The notes: generated from the letters alone by a model not told the origin. Counted from the first letter of the stretch, positions 22,855-35,030 are shown. The stretch is 64,000 nucleotides of DNA from Triatoma infestans (GCA_011037195.1 JAAEAF010006072.1:1-64000); one strand, 5' to 3'. Made by a program: numbers and translations.

Positions 22855-23125
22855 AAAAACGTAAAATCTCTGGAATCTCCACTTGGTATTCCATGCAGTT
22901 GGATACTATCCCTTCGCATATAACAACAAGGTTCCAGAAAAATCCATCAACCGGAAGTGTGAATTTACTGAATGTTTGGGAGGGGGGATGACTTACGATT
23001 TCCTCAAAAACGTCTCCAACGATTTCCTTTAATCATCGTGCACTATCATCTCCAATCACTTTACATTTGGTACATTTCTCCAAGAAAGTTAATTTTGGGG
23101 GGTTCTGGGGTAAGCATGAAAACAA
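22855..23125 (+). repeat. CTTAC-family module
   Basis: CATCAACCGGAAGTGTGAAT (22945-22964), CGATTTCCTTTAATCATCGT and GTTAATTTTGGGGGGTTCTG in family order. No ends present. Confidence 0.7.
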
Positions 23126-23239
23126 AGAAATTTTCAATCATGCAGCATCCAAATACTTATATCCTGTAACTTTTTAATTTCTTTAACTTTAATTATTTAT
23201 AAGTATTGCTAAGTGTCTGTTTATAATTACATTGTCCTT

Positions 23240-23340
23240 TGAATGAATGTTGTTTAAGTTCGCCCTGAGGAAGGCAAAATTTTAATAAATAAATTTGCCG
23301 AAAGTTTTGCTGAAAAAAAGGAGTTCTTTATTTTAATGGT
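23240..23340 (+). ncRNA. Penelope-type hammerhead-like motif (degenerate)
   Basis: CTGAGGA (23265-23271) matches the hammerhead core CUGANGA. A strong stem follows (GGCAAA 23273-23278 with TTTGCC 23294-23299), then GAAA (23300-23303). Compared with the copy at 39.47 kb, the expected ACGT-type stem III has become AGTTTT, so cleavage is doubtful. Hammerheads with this layout are known in Penelope-like retroelements. No coding part of such an element is nearby. Confidence 0.5.
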
Positions 23341-23589
23341 CAAAAACTCTGAAGATTTAAATTCAGTTGGTCAAAAGAAAAACACAACGCGTCGCCTATA
23401 TGCTATATGCATAGGAGATGAGGATTATACTACCCGAAAGTACTACGTCGAAACTCTATTGTTATGGCATAACATGCTTAAAAAAAAAAAAAAATACGAG
23501 TCAAAGGTTTTCTACGTTTAACAAGTTTAAACAAGATCAATGAGGCATTTTCGAGGAATTTTTTCGAAAAAAATTGAAGCCCATTCGGT

Positions 23590-24470
23590 AAAGTTTTTTT
23601 TTTGAACCACGTACGCTGGTGGATGTCACCAGCACTCGACGTCTCGTTGCCCAAAACATATTTCCGGTCTTCAAGGATAGGGGGGGGTGATATAAAATAT
23701 TCCGGATATCTTGAAGTGGGAGGCAAATCTCCATGATTTGGTGACCTGTCATCTCGTCAGTGTTGCATCTCATGGGTGTTTCGGTGGTCCCTATCCGAAA
23801 AACAAGTGATGTTGCTGCAGATAGTCTAGGCCAGCTAGCCCTTTAAAGTTTACCACTGCCACTATATCTCTTTGGTTATCCTTTGACCTGCCTGGTTTTT
23901 GAACAAATGCCCAATTTTTTGTTCTTTACATCTGTTTAATGACTTTTGAAGCACTTCTCTTTGGAGCCTGCTTATATTACATTTTGTCTCTGTCTGGAGG
24001 GATACCGATATAAATGATTGCAGCATATTGGCAAACGTCTTCGCTCGTAGCTGTCTGACATCTTGTTCCCAGTCAGTTGGTAATGGCTATAATTATCTAA
24101 CTCCCAAGATTTTGGAGGACCGCTATATCCTGTCCTGACAAGTTTCAGAGTCTGGAGTCGAGACTTTATGAAATTAGCAATTGCTTGAATGGCTGCTTTA
24201 GGAATCTATCAACAGGACATTTGTTTAAGACTGCCTATCACGAGTGCAAGTCTAATGGCGGTCACTTCACCATTTTCAAAATTAGTAGCAAAAGTCCCCT
24301 ACAGGTAATACCGCTTGAAAAAGATGGGAATTAATACCCGGTTAGGGCATCCTTTCGCGCTTCGATTGCGGAGCCAACTGGGTACCCATGTAGCCATTCA
24401 TAGGGAGAGTACCTGCCTTTCATTCAACGTAGGCGATACCATTGAACTTTAATTGTTCAACCGGACCTAT
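23590..24470 (-). pseudogene. LINE RNase H/C-terminal remnant
   Basis: Minus-strand frames near 24200-24310 read FENGEVTAIRLAL, resembling an RNase H segment of a LINE ORF2. Further frames down to about 23600 are broken by many stops. The rest is recognisable only as degenerate, GC-richer former coding sequence. Which LINE clade it belongs to cannot be told by eye. Confidence 0.45.
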
Positions 24471-24534
24471 TCATTTCCTAGTACCTGAGATTTGATCAAG
24501 GCTTGACGTAATTGTCAAGGTTTGATTAATCACA

Positions 24535-24745
24535 GTGAGTCATTGCCCATTGTGTAAAGTCGCACTTCCGGCTAACCGATTATTTTCTTTCAAAGTTTGG
24601 AATTGTAGCAAAGCCTATAATTCACGTTCATATTAAATAATTTCATGAATCGTAAATTTTCCTGACCTGGTACTTTAAAGGTAGGAAGTGCCTTAGAAAC
24701 TAAAAATTAAAAAACACAAACAGTAAAATTTCACTTCCGGTTGCT
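24535..24745 (-). repeat. CTTAC-family module fragments
   Basis: Two minus-strand ACTTCCGG motifs (CGCACTTCCGGCTAACCGAT at 24562-24581, TTTCACTTCCGGTTGC at 24730-24745) bracket a diverged module. Confidence 0.6.
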
Positions 24746-25395
24746 TTTAAAGTAATAAAAGAACCTAATATTTGATATTTGAACTGATCCGTGCTTTTAT
24801 GTTTTACGTAGATATTTCCTTCTTTAATGGTAACCTCAAAAATAAGGAAATAAGAAAATAAATTCCACTGAATCCTATCCAAAGTAATTCAATTTCCGAT
24901 CTAATATGAGAGCTATAATATGAGATAGAGATATATGTTTATATTATATCGTTTTACTTTCTATAATATAACGATCTAATAAATACATTTGTAAAGTAAC
25001 TTTTCTTTTAAAAGGGAAATAATATCCTTTTTTTTAAAAAAAAAGAATTCATCTTAAATAAGGAAATTAAAATAGAGAGAGGAAGTGAAAAAGTAATAAA
25101 AAGAAAGAAATAATGAGTGTAAATGGAAACAAAACAAAACAAACAATAGCAAACTGTTAACAATTATGATTTAAAGAGAAAAACTCTTGTTTTAAAGACA
25201 TCAAAAACACAACTCTGTTATATTGTCAAAAGAATATGACGATCTTATTTCTGCAAAACCTTGGAAGTAGGAATGATGATACACTTTCATTTTATAAATT
25301 AACAAGACATATAACGAAACAAAAAATTTTTAATCATACGAAATGACATCTTTAAAATGTAATCTAAGTTTTTTAATTTTTATGTTTTCTTAATA
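24746..25395. other. Unassigned AT-rich sequence
   Basis: Very A/T-rich, no coding signal and no recognised repeat. Confidence 0.5.
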
Positions 25396-25401
25396 TATTG
25401 A

Positions 25402-26116
25402 AAAATCTGGTGTGAAACACTCAACAATTGCCTCTTACTGCAGTTTATAAAATTGTAATTGACAAATTTTATAGAAGAATATACCAAATTTATTGAAATT
25501 CGTCGGTGTTTTTATAAAAAAAATCGCAAAAAATGAAAAAACTGTTCCGTAAAAACTCACTTCCGATTTACTAATTTCCTTGAAACTCGGTATTTTGGCA
25601 ATCTATTTTTTTCTAATTAATTTTGTTTAGATGGTAGAATTGTATATCAACTACGGTAGTCCTTTAGATGAAAACACAACTCTTCCCTTAAAAAACGTCT
25701 TCCTAGAAACCCCCCCCCCCTTAAATTAGTTTAACATGAAAAATGTTTCAAATAAAAGTTGTAACTCTTTGTATGTGTAGATGACATATTAAGTTTTAGG
25801 AAAATCGTAAGAGCCGTTTTCGAGAAAGTCATCAAAAAATTGAAAAAATCGTTCAGTAAAGTGGCACTTCCGGTTGAACGATTTTTACGAAAAGCTCACT
25901 CTTAGGTCTCGTAGTAGCATTTTAACGAAATATTAAGTTTGAACATTCTGCGATTCTTCGTTTTTGAGATGTGTTGTGTGACCACATACACACACCCACA
26001 CACAGGCCAATTGCTAAAAACCACATTTTCTGGACCCAGGAGACGTCAAAACGGATATTTCCGGTGAAAACTCGATATCGAAAATTTGACACGATTACAA
26101 TACTTCCTCTAAGTAA
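25402..26116 (-). repeat. CTTAC-family repeat, complete copy
   Basis: Minus strand, about 715 bp. The 3' hairpin (TCTGGTGTGAAACACTCAAC, 25406) and two modules are followed by TCAGTAAAGTGGCACTTCCGG, ACACACCCACACACAGGCC (short microsatellite), the block ATTTCCGGTGAAAACTCGAT and TTTGACACGATTACAATACT. It closes at CTTCCTCTAAGTAAG. Confidence 0.87.
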
Positions 26117-26189
26117 GCTTTCACATTGGCTTTTCAATTGGTTTCAGATTGCGTAATCTATAAAACGGGCGCCATAAATTAAATAGTTA

Positions 26190-26239
26190 AAAAAATGAAT
26201 ACCAAGTTTGAGCTTTCTGCTTCGATTTGAGATATATTG

Positions 26240-26285
<46 letters not shown>

Positions 26286-26675
26286 GTTTGCTAAAAACAT
26301 TTTTTTCGTACTCAGGAAATCTCACGAGATTATTTCCGGTAAAACTCAATTTCGAAAATTTAATACAATCGTAAGACTTTCTCTTACTAGTAGTAAGATT
26401 AAGTTGAAAAAGAAAAAAATACCCTAGCACCTGCTACAAACACAATCCAACTAAAATCAGTTATTCTGGAAAAATGTTACAAATAAAACTGATAGGTTTA
26501 TATTTCAAGTTTATGGAAAACTGCGAGAGCCCCAATTACAAGCAAATGCGGAATCAAAAAGTCCTTATCAGTAAAGGTCTTAGTCTCTTCACAAAAAATC
26601 CTTCAGGTGCGATGATATTTCCTAAACAGAATATCAAATTCTTATCTTCTATTAAGACATGCAGAATGCAGGGTT
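26190..26675 (-). repeat. CTTAC-family copies, 5' end and a following body, head to tail
   Basis: 26190-26415 is the left part of one minus copy: AATACCAAGTTTGAGCTTTC, (CT)n(CA)n at 26239-26284, ATTTCCGGTAAAACTCAATT and GTAAGACTTTCTCTTAC. 26416-26675 is the body of the next copy in the same direction (TTACAAATAAAACTGATAGG, CAGAATATCAAATTC). Confidence 0.7.
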
Positions 26676-26679
26676 AGAA

Positions 26680-27395
26680 TCTAAGGGTTATCTAAGAGGC
26701 TTTAACTTTGGACTGCCGTTATTTGTTTCACAGGGCGATTTTAAAAGCCCGGCAAAACAATGTAATTATAGTCTGTTAGGAAGGAGTTCGCCAGGCGAAA
26801 CTATTCTGAGCCACTTCAGATTTCTGATTTAACGGAACACGAGTTTTGTTGAAATTCGTTCCTTGAATATCTTACAGTTGTATTACAAAATATCCAGGAT
26901 TAAACTTTAAAACTAATTGAAATACAAAACTAGTAAAACTGGTGCCACTACCTCAACATAAACATAAAATAAGAAAATACTATTACATAACTTACAAATA
27001 AACTTAAACATATAATAAACTTTGACAATGACATAATCACACAGAGGAAAAAAACTTTAAATACGTCACAACTGTCAAGGTTATATCGATATTTAACATA
27101 AACAAGTAAAAATGAAAATCGATAGAAATCCGATAAAACAACAGGGTAGACACAAATCACTATTTTAGTTTTATAGATAAATGGCAGTAGGGGTTTTTAT
27201 TTATCGTTATGTAATTGGAGGGTGTGTCGTAGATTTATTGTTTCTCAAATTGTGGTTACATCATAATCGTTCTAATGAATGAGTGCAGTAAAACGGAAAA
27301 AACTTATGAATATAACAATATCGATTAACTGTCCATTTTTGGATATTTTTTTGGAGTCAGTTATATTTCTCCTTAATGTTTCTTACGCCTCCTAT
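26680..27395. other. Unassigned sequence
   Basis: No recognisable gene. Short ORFs here lack domains, and no repeat family is seen. Confidence 0.45.
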
Positions 27396-27399
27396 AATT

Positions 27400-27720
27400 G
27401 GGATCAAATATTGCGATCGATTCGAAATTATGTTTTTACACGAAATATATATTTTGAGATTTCCTGAGCCCGTAAAATACGTTTTTAACTAATAGCATGT
27501 TTGTGATATTTGCGTGTTTGTATGTGCGTATTTCTAGAAAAGAAAAATCGCAGGAAGCTCACTCCGCCATTGCAGCCGTCACGAAGGTTTTCGTCAAAAT
27601 CTTCCAACAGGAAGTGCAACTTTATTGGCTCTATTTCCATTATTCAGTTTTTCACGATTTTCCAGATAAACTCCAACATTTTATTTTTAATCTCTGTGTA
27701 CTATCTAACACCATCACGTT
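27400..27720 (+). repeat. CTTAC-family repeat, 5' part
   Basis: Left block (CAAATATTGCGATCGATTCG), TTTTTAACTAATAGCATG, AAAAATCGCAGGAAGCTCAC and a module start (CTTCCAACAGGAAGTGCAAC). After about 27750 it changes to GGTTCCGGCCGATTTCGGAT, a segment shared loosely with 60750. Confidence 0.65.
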
Positions 27721-27809
27721 TATTGTTTTTATCCGCCGTAGCGTGCTTCATTATTTTGGTTCCGGCCGATTTCGGATTCTCATCCATTGTCACAGTAAAA
27801 GTTTTTAAA

Positions 27810-28320
27810 TAATTTGTGAGGAGAAATGACTTAAACTAAATTTTATATACACATTGAATGAACTGGTAAAAAAACCTGGAACAAATTGAATCCCTTTGAT
27901 TTAAATGTTATTAAATAAGAAATGAAGAGAAAAGAGATGTAAAAAAGTTGTAAGGAATGAGAATAAATGTTTCCAGAGTGCTGCAAGAGAGAGAGAGTGG
28001 AAGAGAAATTTACCTACTTAATAAGCTTTCTCTTTTCAAATTAACAATGTTAACAAGAGTTGAATTTAATTAAAGAACAGATAATAGCGAACAAACAAAT
28101 CTTTTCTTATAATATTAACAAAGATGTAAATATCATTAAATAAATTATGAAACTATGTTTAACACTAATTGGCTCAATTTTGGCTTTTATATTCATATAT
28201 ATAATATATTTATCTTCCAGTTGTAGAGCGTCTGAAATGTTCACATGTCCGGTCCTGGAAAGAAGCCCCTCGCAATATGGCTGGACGGGTTTTTTTATTT
28301 AATTTCATGTAATTCAATTA
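27810..28320. other. Unassigned AT-rich sequence
   Basis: No coding signal and no recognised repeat. Confidence 0.5.
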
Positions 28321-28324
28321 GTTC

Positions 28325-29150
28325 TTTTTCTTACTTGATGGTTAAGAGGAAGTACTGCGATCGTGCCAAATTTTCGAAATTCAGTTTTCATTGGAAATAC
28401 ATGTTCTGAGGTTCATTGAGTGCAGAAAAATGTTTTCAGCGAATGATCAAATGTGTGAACGAAAAATCAAAGGAAGCTCAAATTTGGTTTATAATTCCGT
28501 AATTCTCTATCACTTTTATTTGAAACATTTTCCGGACAAAATTTATTTTTATTTGGGAGGTTTCTAGGAGGAACCAGTGACTTTAAGCTTTCCTGAGAAG
28601 TACCACTATATATGGTACTACCACCTATATCTAATATATATATTAATATATACTAGAAAGATTGTTCGAATTACAAATTTGAAGAAAATCGATTAACCGG
28701 AATTGCGACTTTACAGCATAGTGGTTTTAAATTTTTTTGGGGGGGAATTTTTTCGAAAACGGCTGCAACAATTTTCTTTAAGCTTGGAATGCTATGTGCA
28801 GAGAAAAAACCGTGCGTATTTACTGTACAGTTTTTTTTTTTCAATTTTTTGGGGATTTTCTTGATAAAAACACTAATCGATTTCATAATTTGTTATTCTA
28901 ACTAGAAATACTGCCAACTATATCGCTTATTGGAATTTTTTTCAAGGAAAATTCATTTTAGGTAGTGTTGGGTGAGGGATTAGGTCAGTTTTTCTCAAAA
29001 AAGTGGTTATACTGTTTAGATTCTCCCATTAATATAACATTAAAAGCAAATAAACATATAGTAGGAGAATTAGAAGTTTAAGGAAAATTTGTTGATTAGC
29101 TGTGTGTAAATCGCAGAATGAGAATGTCGTGTGAGTTTTCACATGAGATC
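28325..29150 (+). repeat. CTTAC-family repeat, complete copy
   Basis: About 825 bp. Left end TTTTTCTTACTTGATGGTTA, then AAGAGGAAGTACTGCGATCG (28346-28365) and CATTGGAAATACATG. Modules carry TTAACCGGAATTGCGACTTT (28694-28713) and GGAAAATTCATTTTAGG. The right end GAATGAGAATGTCGTGTGAG is followed by TTTTCACATGAGATC. The microsatellite is nearly absent. Confidence 0.83.
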
Positions 29151-29154
29151 CCCT

Positions 29155-30540
29155 CGCCCCCCACGTTTTAATTAATGAAAGTAATACGTGCTCTAGTTGT
29201 GTAATTTTTTATTTTTTTGCCATGTGGTGGGCAGTGCGGGCACTATTGTATAAGTAAAATTGTTTTAATATTTATGTGGGTGAATAGATCGGTGGAAATT
29301 GGACAGTATTTAGAAGTGGTCTGGTATATATATATATATAGCAGTGTGCACGGTAACAGCGTGAGAGAGAGAGAGCGCGAGAGAGATAGCGATGATATGG
29401 CCAGACATCTAACTAGGCAACAGAACAGTACACATCGTGTGAGTACGAGAGGAGAGTAGTGGTAAAGTACAGTCTGGTTCCATTTATCTTCACCCAGTTT
29501 TGCGGCTAACTGTACCCTTACCAGCCAGTACAGAAGAGTAGCTGGAACTGTACTTGCTAATGGTATCTATCACACTGGCAAAGGCATTCTCGCTCTCTCC
29601 ACCGTTCTCTAACTGATTCCGCTCTTCGAGACACTGTTTTCTCTTTTTGTTGTTTAAAGCAAGAGAAATTCTCTTCTCACGTTTACAGTATACTCTTCTC
29701 TCTCTCTCGCTCTTACTCTCTCTCTCTCACACACACACAAAACAAACGCACACACAAACCAAACTAAACAACTTGGATAATACAAACGCTTGACATTTTA
29801 ATCGTTATAACATTAAATTTTATATCATTACATTATCACATGCTTTTTTAATTTTCTCTTTTATCAATCTCTCTCTCTATTTCCAGTTGTGAGAGCACTC
29901 TCACTCAGTCTTTTTTTTTTAATATACATTTTTTCTGTTCTAATTAAATTAATTTATTAATTTTTTATTTATTTTTTTTTATTTAATTAATTCCACAACT
30001 TTAAATGTCAAGATACGAATGATAATAAATGTTTTGCTTTCAATTTAATAAAGTTCTCTCTTTTTTATTTTAAATATATTTAGCCTTTGATAATCTGGCT
30101 TAATATTTACAAAATGACTTCGAATAGAGAATCATTTTTGTAGCAATTGTTTTATTTTTCTTTTCAACATTAAATGAAACCAGATTTACTAATTCAGTCA
30201 AAGTGATTTTATTTTATGGATCGATAATTTTAAAGAACCGTCACTGATTTCGCATAAAAAAAAACAATAATTTTTATAACTTATAGGGTTAATGAGTTAC
30301 TTTTTCGTATGCAAAGTTTTAATCAAATTAATGAAAATTGGATACAAATTCGCGCAGGTTTCTTTTTCTTTTTTTTTAATTGTTTTATTTGAGACAAACT
30401 AAAAAACTATACAGAACTGAAACAAATATACTGCATGTTCTATTCTGCGAGCGTGGAAACATATCACACGAAATAGACCATTTTTGTGCATACCAGTCTC
30501 CGCGCACTGGCCAATGAAAATGATGACCGGTAAAACACCT
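29155..30540. other. Unassigned sequence with simple repeats
   Basis: Contains (TA)n at 29325-29341, GAGA tracts near 29363-29388 and a CTCT/CACA tract at about 29696-29760. A less AT-rich stretch at 29460-29650 has no defensible ORF. A promoter or exon of an unseen gene cannot be excluded. Confidence 0.45.
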
Positions 30541-30544
30541 CACT

Positions 30545-30740
30545 GAACCATTCTTTCCCGGATTTTTTTTTTTGTGGGGGGTTCTGAAGAACAGTAGCGT
30601 TATGCTTTCCTCTATGGTACTACTTCAGTATAGTATTTGGTTTTACCATCTACACTAAAACACATTAGAAGAATTGATAGAATTCTAAAGATAAAGAAAA
30701 TTTGGTAAACCGGAAGTACGAGTCTACAGAATAGGTGCTT
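30545..30740 (+). repeat. CTTAC-family module
   Basis: GGGGGGTTCTGAAGAACAGT, GTTATGCTTTCCTCTATGGT and AAACCGGAAGTACGAGTCTA (30710-30729) in family order. Ends absent. Confidence 0.75.
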
Positions 30741-30744
30741 TGAG

Positions 30745-31055
30745 TTCAATGTGCAATTCGTGATTTATGGAAACTGTAGTGAAATTGGAACAAAAGACAA
30801 AGCTCTGTAGAATTATAGCGACTACTGTTACGGTATTATATATCCGCCAAGGTACTATTCGATCAGATGGAAAAGAGTGCAGCCAATAAAGGCCTCTAAA
30901 TTTGATTATGTATATGATCTGTATCTTAGTAATGAAAGTATGAAAATTACTTGAAAAGATGAAATATCCGCATTAATAATAGCCCTTAAAATGTATTGCA
31001 ACATTTCCCCTCTAAAGTAGATTTCCCTGTATTCATTTGACTGATAATGTGTTAT
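30745..31055. other. Unassigned sequence
   Basis: No gene or repeat recognised. Confidence 0.4.
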
Positions 31056-31059
31056 CAGA

Positions 31060-31222
31060 AAATTACAGATAACACAATTTTGAAAAAACACACACATACA
31101 GGCCATTCGCTGAAAACATTTTTTTCTTATTTAGGGGACCCCAAAATATATATTTCCGGTAATATATTTAAAAAATTTGACACGATCGCAATACTTGCTC
31201 TTTCAGCAGTAAGAGAAAGTAA
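31060..31222 (-). repeat. CTTAC-family 5' end
   Basis: Minus-strand left block: GGCCATTCGCTGAAAACATT, TTTGACACGATCGCAATACT (31176-31195), and left end CAGCAGTAAGAGAAAGTAA (about 31203-31221). The next copy's 3' hairpin begins immediately after it. Confidence 0.78.
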
Positions 31223-32420
31223 AAAACTCTGATGTGAAACACACACGCACACACGACTTTTAATACAATTTATTAAACTCCTATTTTTAATATAGACTCC
31301 TATCTTTAATACAATTCACATATAAAAAAAAACAAATTTTCTTAAAACTCAGATTTTACATATTGTCCTAACATATTATTAATATAGAGATTACGGGGGT
31401 AAGTACCAACCTAGTAACCTTGGTAATAGGGAAATAATGATTACATTATTACCCAGTAGAGCGCTCTACAAACGCTGAACCTACAACATATAAAATTTGA
31501 AATAAATGCCACAAATTGCGCACAACTACCGATCTGAAATAATGTTTTCAGGAAAAATGTTTGTCATAAAAGTGATGCGTTTTTTATCGGTGAAGTTAGC
31601 AGACCAAGTTTAAAGGAAATCGTTCGAGTCGTTTTTGAGGACATTTCAAAAATCTCAAAAATGTATTCTATAAAGTCGCACTTCCGGTTAACCGAAAAAA
31701 CAAAAAAACCCTATTGCGCAACAGCCCATGAAGAGCCAAGGCTTGCCAGACGACGATTTGAATAGGGGGCTTGGTGTGGTAAGCACGCCGCAGTTCCCAC
31801 GCCGTTCAGTCCCGGCTTTCGCTACCTAGGGCACTACTAACTGTAGCTTCCCATTTTTTATCAAGATGCTACGTCAACACCGACTTTACCCTCACGGGAA
31901 TCGAACCCTGAATTCTCGCACGAAAGGCGAGTGCGCTAGCCACTAGACCAACGCGTGAGGACATATTAACACTAAGTAGGTGGTAAATCCAATTACACTG
32001 AAGTGATTCTTTAGAGGAAACCACCAAATAATCAATTTTCCCGGCAGCAATTCCAAATAAAAGTGTTAGGTATTATTGTGTCGACAGTATACCAAGTTTA
32101 AAGAAAATTGTTGGAGCTGTTTTCGAGAAAATTACGAAAAACTAAAAAAAAAAATTCTGTAAAGTCGCAAATTCCGGTAGATGGATTTTGCCCGTAATCT
32201 TCGAGTCTGATGTGGAGATAGTGCCTAAACGGAATACCAAGTCCTGCAACTATCGTTTTTGAGATATTCTGATAACAGACATATACACACGCCCACACAA
32301 ATGCACACATTCGTTACAAACATTTTTTTCGTATTCAGGAGATCCCAAAAAATGTATTTTTAATGAAAACTCAATTTCGAATATCTGGCAGGTTACTAGG
32401 TTTAAGAGAAAGTAAAAACA
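31223..32420 (-). repeat. CTTAC-family repeat, complete copy carrying a SINE
   Basis: Minus strand. 3' hairpin (CTCTGATGTGAAACACACAC, about 31228), first module ending TCGCACTTCCGGTTAACCGA (31676-31695), SINE at 31705-31961, second module (CCAAGTTTAAAGAAAATTGT), short CA tract, ATTCGTTACAAACATTTTTT and left end TTTAAGAGAAAGTAAAAA (32401-32418). Confidence 0.83.
31705..31961 (-). mobile_element. tRNA-Glu-like SINE, family 2
   Basis: Minus strand. A tRNA-like head of 71 nt occupies 31890-31960. It has acceptor arms CCTCACG/CGTGAGG (7 of 7 pairs), A box TCTAGTGGCTAGCGC, anticodon stem CTCGC/GCGAG with loop CTTTCGT (anticodon TTC, glutamate) and B box GGTTCGATTCCCG. The body (about 31720-31889) is shared with the copy at 44.4 kb, and a T/A-rich end lies at 31691-31710. 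It interrupts a CTTAC copy, so it is a retroposed SINE and not a host tRNA gene. Confidence 0.8.
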
Positions 32421-32424
32421 AGCA

Positions 32425-33310
32425 TTGTGAGAAGAAGCATAGACCAGCCGCTACTTCTGGTATATTTGCATCTCTGCGGGTATCCTAACTTAATTGTTCT
32501 CAAATTAGATTTTACATTGTCTCAGAGCAAAGGTACTTGATTAATATTAAACTATTTGGGACTAACGTACCCAAAGGGTTGGATTTATGCTCGTAATGTG
32601 CTGACCTCCCCCCCTAAATCTACCATATATGAAGTTTTCTCCTGTATTTCCAGATTATTTTCAGTGAGTCCACTCGTCCATAACTTCGTAAATATACGTT
32701 AGACTTCGTTAAAATTCGTAGTGTTTTATTTGTTTTTCCGGCTATAGTGTGTAGAAAAGATATTGTCTCAAATTTAGCCTCTTCGGACCCCCCGTATTCC
32801 ACCCTAACTATTTTTCTTTCGCCGATTCCTATCTTGGATAATATTGTCGCGACTGTGATGAACCAATACTAACATCGATTAAAGAATACTCTGACCACAG
32901 TCGGAAGTCAATCCTCACGCAACTCTCCAATAAGTGTACGCATACAACTTACGTACATATATACACCTACCCAGAGTAATATGATGTCATCATAGATAAG
33001 TAGGTGTACTTATGTATGTACCTGCTAATTACTGCTTATATTTTTTTCTTATTATACATTTATTTACATTTATATTTCATAACCGGATATTCCACTTCCT
33101 CACTAACGGATTACTAAAATTATCGTGTGAAATTAAGCATACGTATATAGAAAATAGCAGTTATTTCTTTACACACATCATAACCTTCAATTTTGCTTTA
33201 GTTTGAAACTATTATTATTGTTATTCGTAATTTGTTGTTTGTGCATCTGTCTGTATTTTTTTTTTTTTTTTTTTTTACTGAATAAAATAAACAAAACCTT
33301 AGTATTTTCA
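32425..33310. other. Unassigned sequence
   Basis: No defensible ORF. T run of more than 20 at about 33256-33278. Confidence 0.45.
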
Positions 33311-33314
33311 TTTA

Positions 33315-34780
33315 GCTTTTTACTTTCTCTTCCTCCCAATAAAAGAAAGTACTGCAATTTTCGAGTTTCCTAAAAAATACATTTTTTGACATTCCAAAGG
33401 TATGATTTCGACAATTTCATAGTATCATAACAGAATAACTCTGAAATATATTACTTTACTCCTGTAAGGAGAAAAATTCTGAAGGGAAGTCAAATTTCCG
33501 AAAGAAGTGCGACTATACTGAAAGGTTTTTCAGTTTCTATGATTCTTTCGAAAACGATTCCACTGATTTTCTTTAAACTTCATATACCATCTATATACAG
33601 CGAAATGTTTATCACTTTTATTTAAAACATTTTCCCAGGAAAATTGATTTTTTGGGGGTTCTGGGGGAAAAGAAACGTTAAGCTTTCTCCTGAAGTACAA
33701 TTTCAATACTATGTATGGTTCTACCACCTAGATAATATTAATATACATTAGAAGTATTGTTTTATCTATGTACTTTAGAAGAATTTCATTTATGTTCTAA
33801 TATACATTAGAAGAATTCCAAACGGAAGAAAATCGGTTAACGGGAAGTGCGATTTTACAGAAGAGGTTTTTGGGTTTTTGGAATTTTCTCCAAAACTGTT
33901 ACAAACATTTTCTTTCAACTATTTTTATTTTATTTATTTATTTATAAACTGTTTATAAGTATAAAAACTCATTCCAGTAGAGATTGGTGGCAGACCAAAT
34001 ACAGAAACAGACAAAAGTTGAAAAACTCTAGATAGAATACTTAACACCACTTTAATCACTTAAAGAAAGTATAAAATGAAAAGTTATAATAATAGATTAT
34101 GAACCTTGGTTAATAGTATTGTGTTACTAGTTTTAGGCTTGGACCATTGTGCTGCATTCAAGTATGTAATGATTACTGATATAAAAGAGATCTCCACCTA
34201 AGGGCAGTCACCATAAATTTTATTATTTTGTTGATTTTTTCAGTAGAATTTATTGTTAAAAAATCTGTTATATTAAGGAAATCTACATTTTCTTTCAACT
34301 ACACATACACAGAGCTGCGGCTTAGACATTTCTCCAGAAGAATTCATTTAAGAGTGTGGTTTTGGAGAGTGGCGAGATCATGCACTTTCCTCTAAAGTGC
34401 TGTTTTAATTTACTCTACGATTCTATCATCCATATAATATTGATAGAATTTAAATATGTTGCCGAAATTCAGAGTTTGAAGAAAAGTGATTGAACGAAAG
34501 TGCGTTTTTACAGAACAGTTTCTTTTCTGGTTTTTTGCGATTTTCTCCACAAAAACATCAGCACGTTTCAATTAGACCTACCACTTTTACCTCAAAACTT
34601 TTTCCGAGAAAACTTATTTAAGGAGGTTTTGAGGTAGGTTATGCTTTGCTCAGAAAAGTCGTTTTATTCAATTTAGAGTTTTCCATTTATGTAACTTGAA
34701 AGAAAGTAATCTAGTAAGAATTATTTGCGAAGCGAATTAGTCAATTAAAGTGTGTAAATTATAGCTGTATAAATGGAAAT
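33315..34780 (+). repeat. CTTAC-family repeat, long copy with retroposed insert
   Basis: Left end TTTACTTTCTCTTCCTCCCA (33320-33339), then AAAGTACTGCAATTTTCGAG. At least three modules follow (CATTTTCCCAGGAAAATTGA, GGGAAGTGCGATTTTACAGA at about 33843, ATGTTGCCGAAATTCAGAG). A 363-bp insert with 17-bp duplication splits it at 33922. The right end decays near 34700. Confidence 0.78.
33922..34284 (-). mobile_element. Retroposed fragment with exact 17-bp target duplication
   Basis: Flanked by ACATTTTCTTTCAACTA at 33905-33921 and 34285-34301. The plus strand begins with a T-rich run (TTTTTATTTTATTTATTTAT), i.e. the insert is on the minus strand with an (AAAT)n tail. No B box or coding segment is visible. 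It is best read as the 5'-truncated 3' UTR of an unknown LINE. Confidence 0.72.
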
Positions 34781-35030
34781 ATATGATTTGGGGATCTGAG
34801 ACAGACCATTGTGTGAATAAAATATCTCAAATAGGGAAAATCGTATGTAACTCAAACTTCTTGATATTCAGTTCAGTTACCACTATTGCTTCTAAACCAA
34901 AATTTCGGTCAAACCCATCAACCGGAAATGTGACTCTGAAAGGTGTTTTTTTTTCAGTTTCCACGATATTCAGCTTAAGATCACGACATTTCCTTAAGAT
35001 TCCAATGTTTACTTACAAACGTGTATTAAA
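34781..35030 (+). repeat. CTTAC-family repeat, 5'-internal part
   Basis: AAAATATCTCAAATAGGGAA, CATCAACCGGAAATGTGACT (34916-34935) and a partial module. It meets the minus copy at 35075 tail to tail. Confidence 0.65.

Noticed and set aside
27750..27800. Third hammerhead-like motif (GGATGAGAATCCGAAATCGGCC region, minus strand)
   Set aside because: Core bases and stems cannot be assigned convincingly; only a loose similarity to 60750.
29325..29460. Promoter region with TATA-like (TA)n
   Set aside because: It is a simple repeat, and no downstream ORF supports a gene.
31890..31960. A host tRNA-Glu gene
   Set aside because: The tRNA-like fold is attached to a SINE body shared with 44.4 kb and lies inside a repeat copy.
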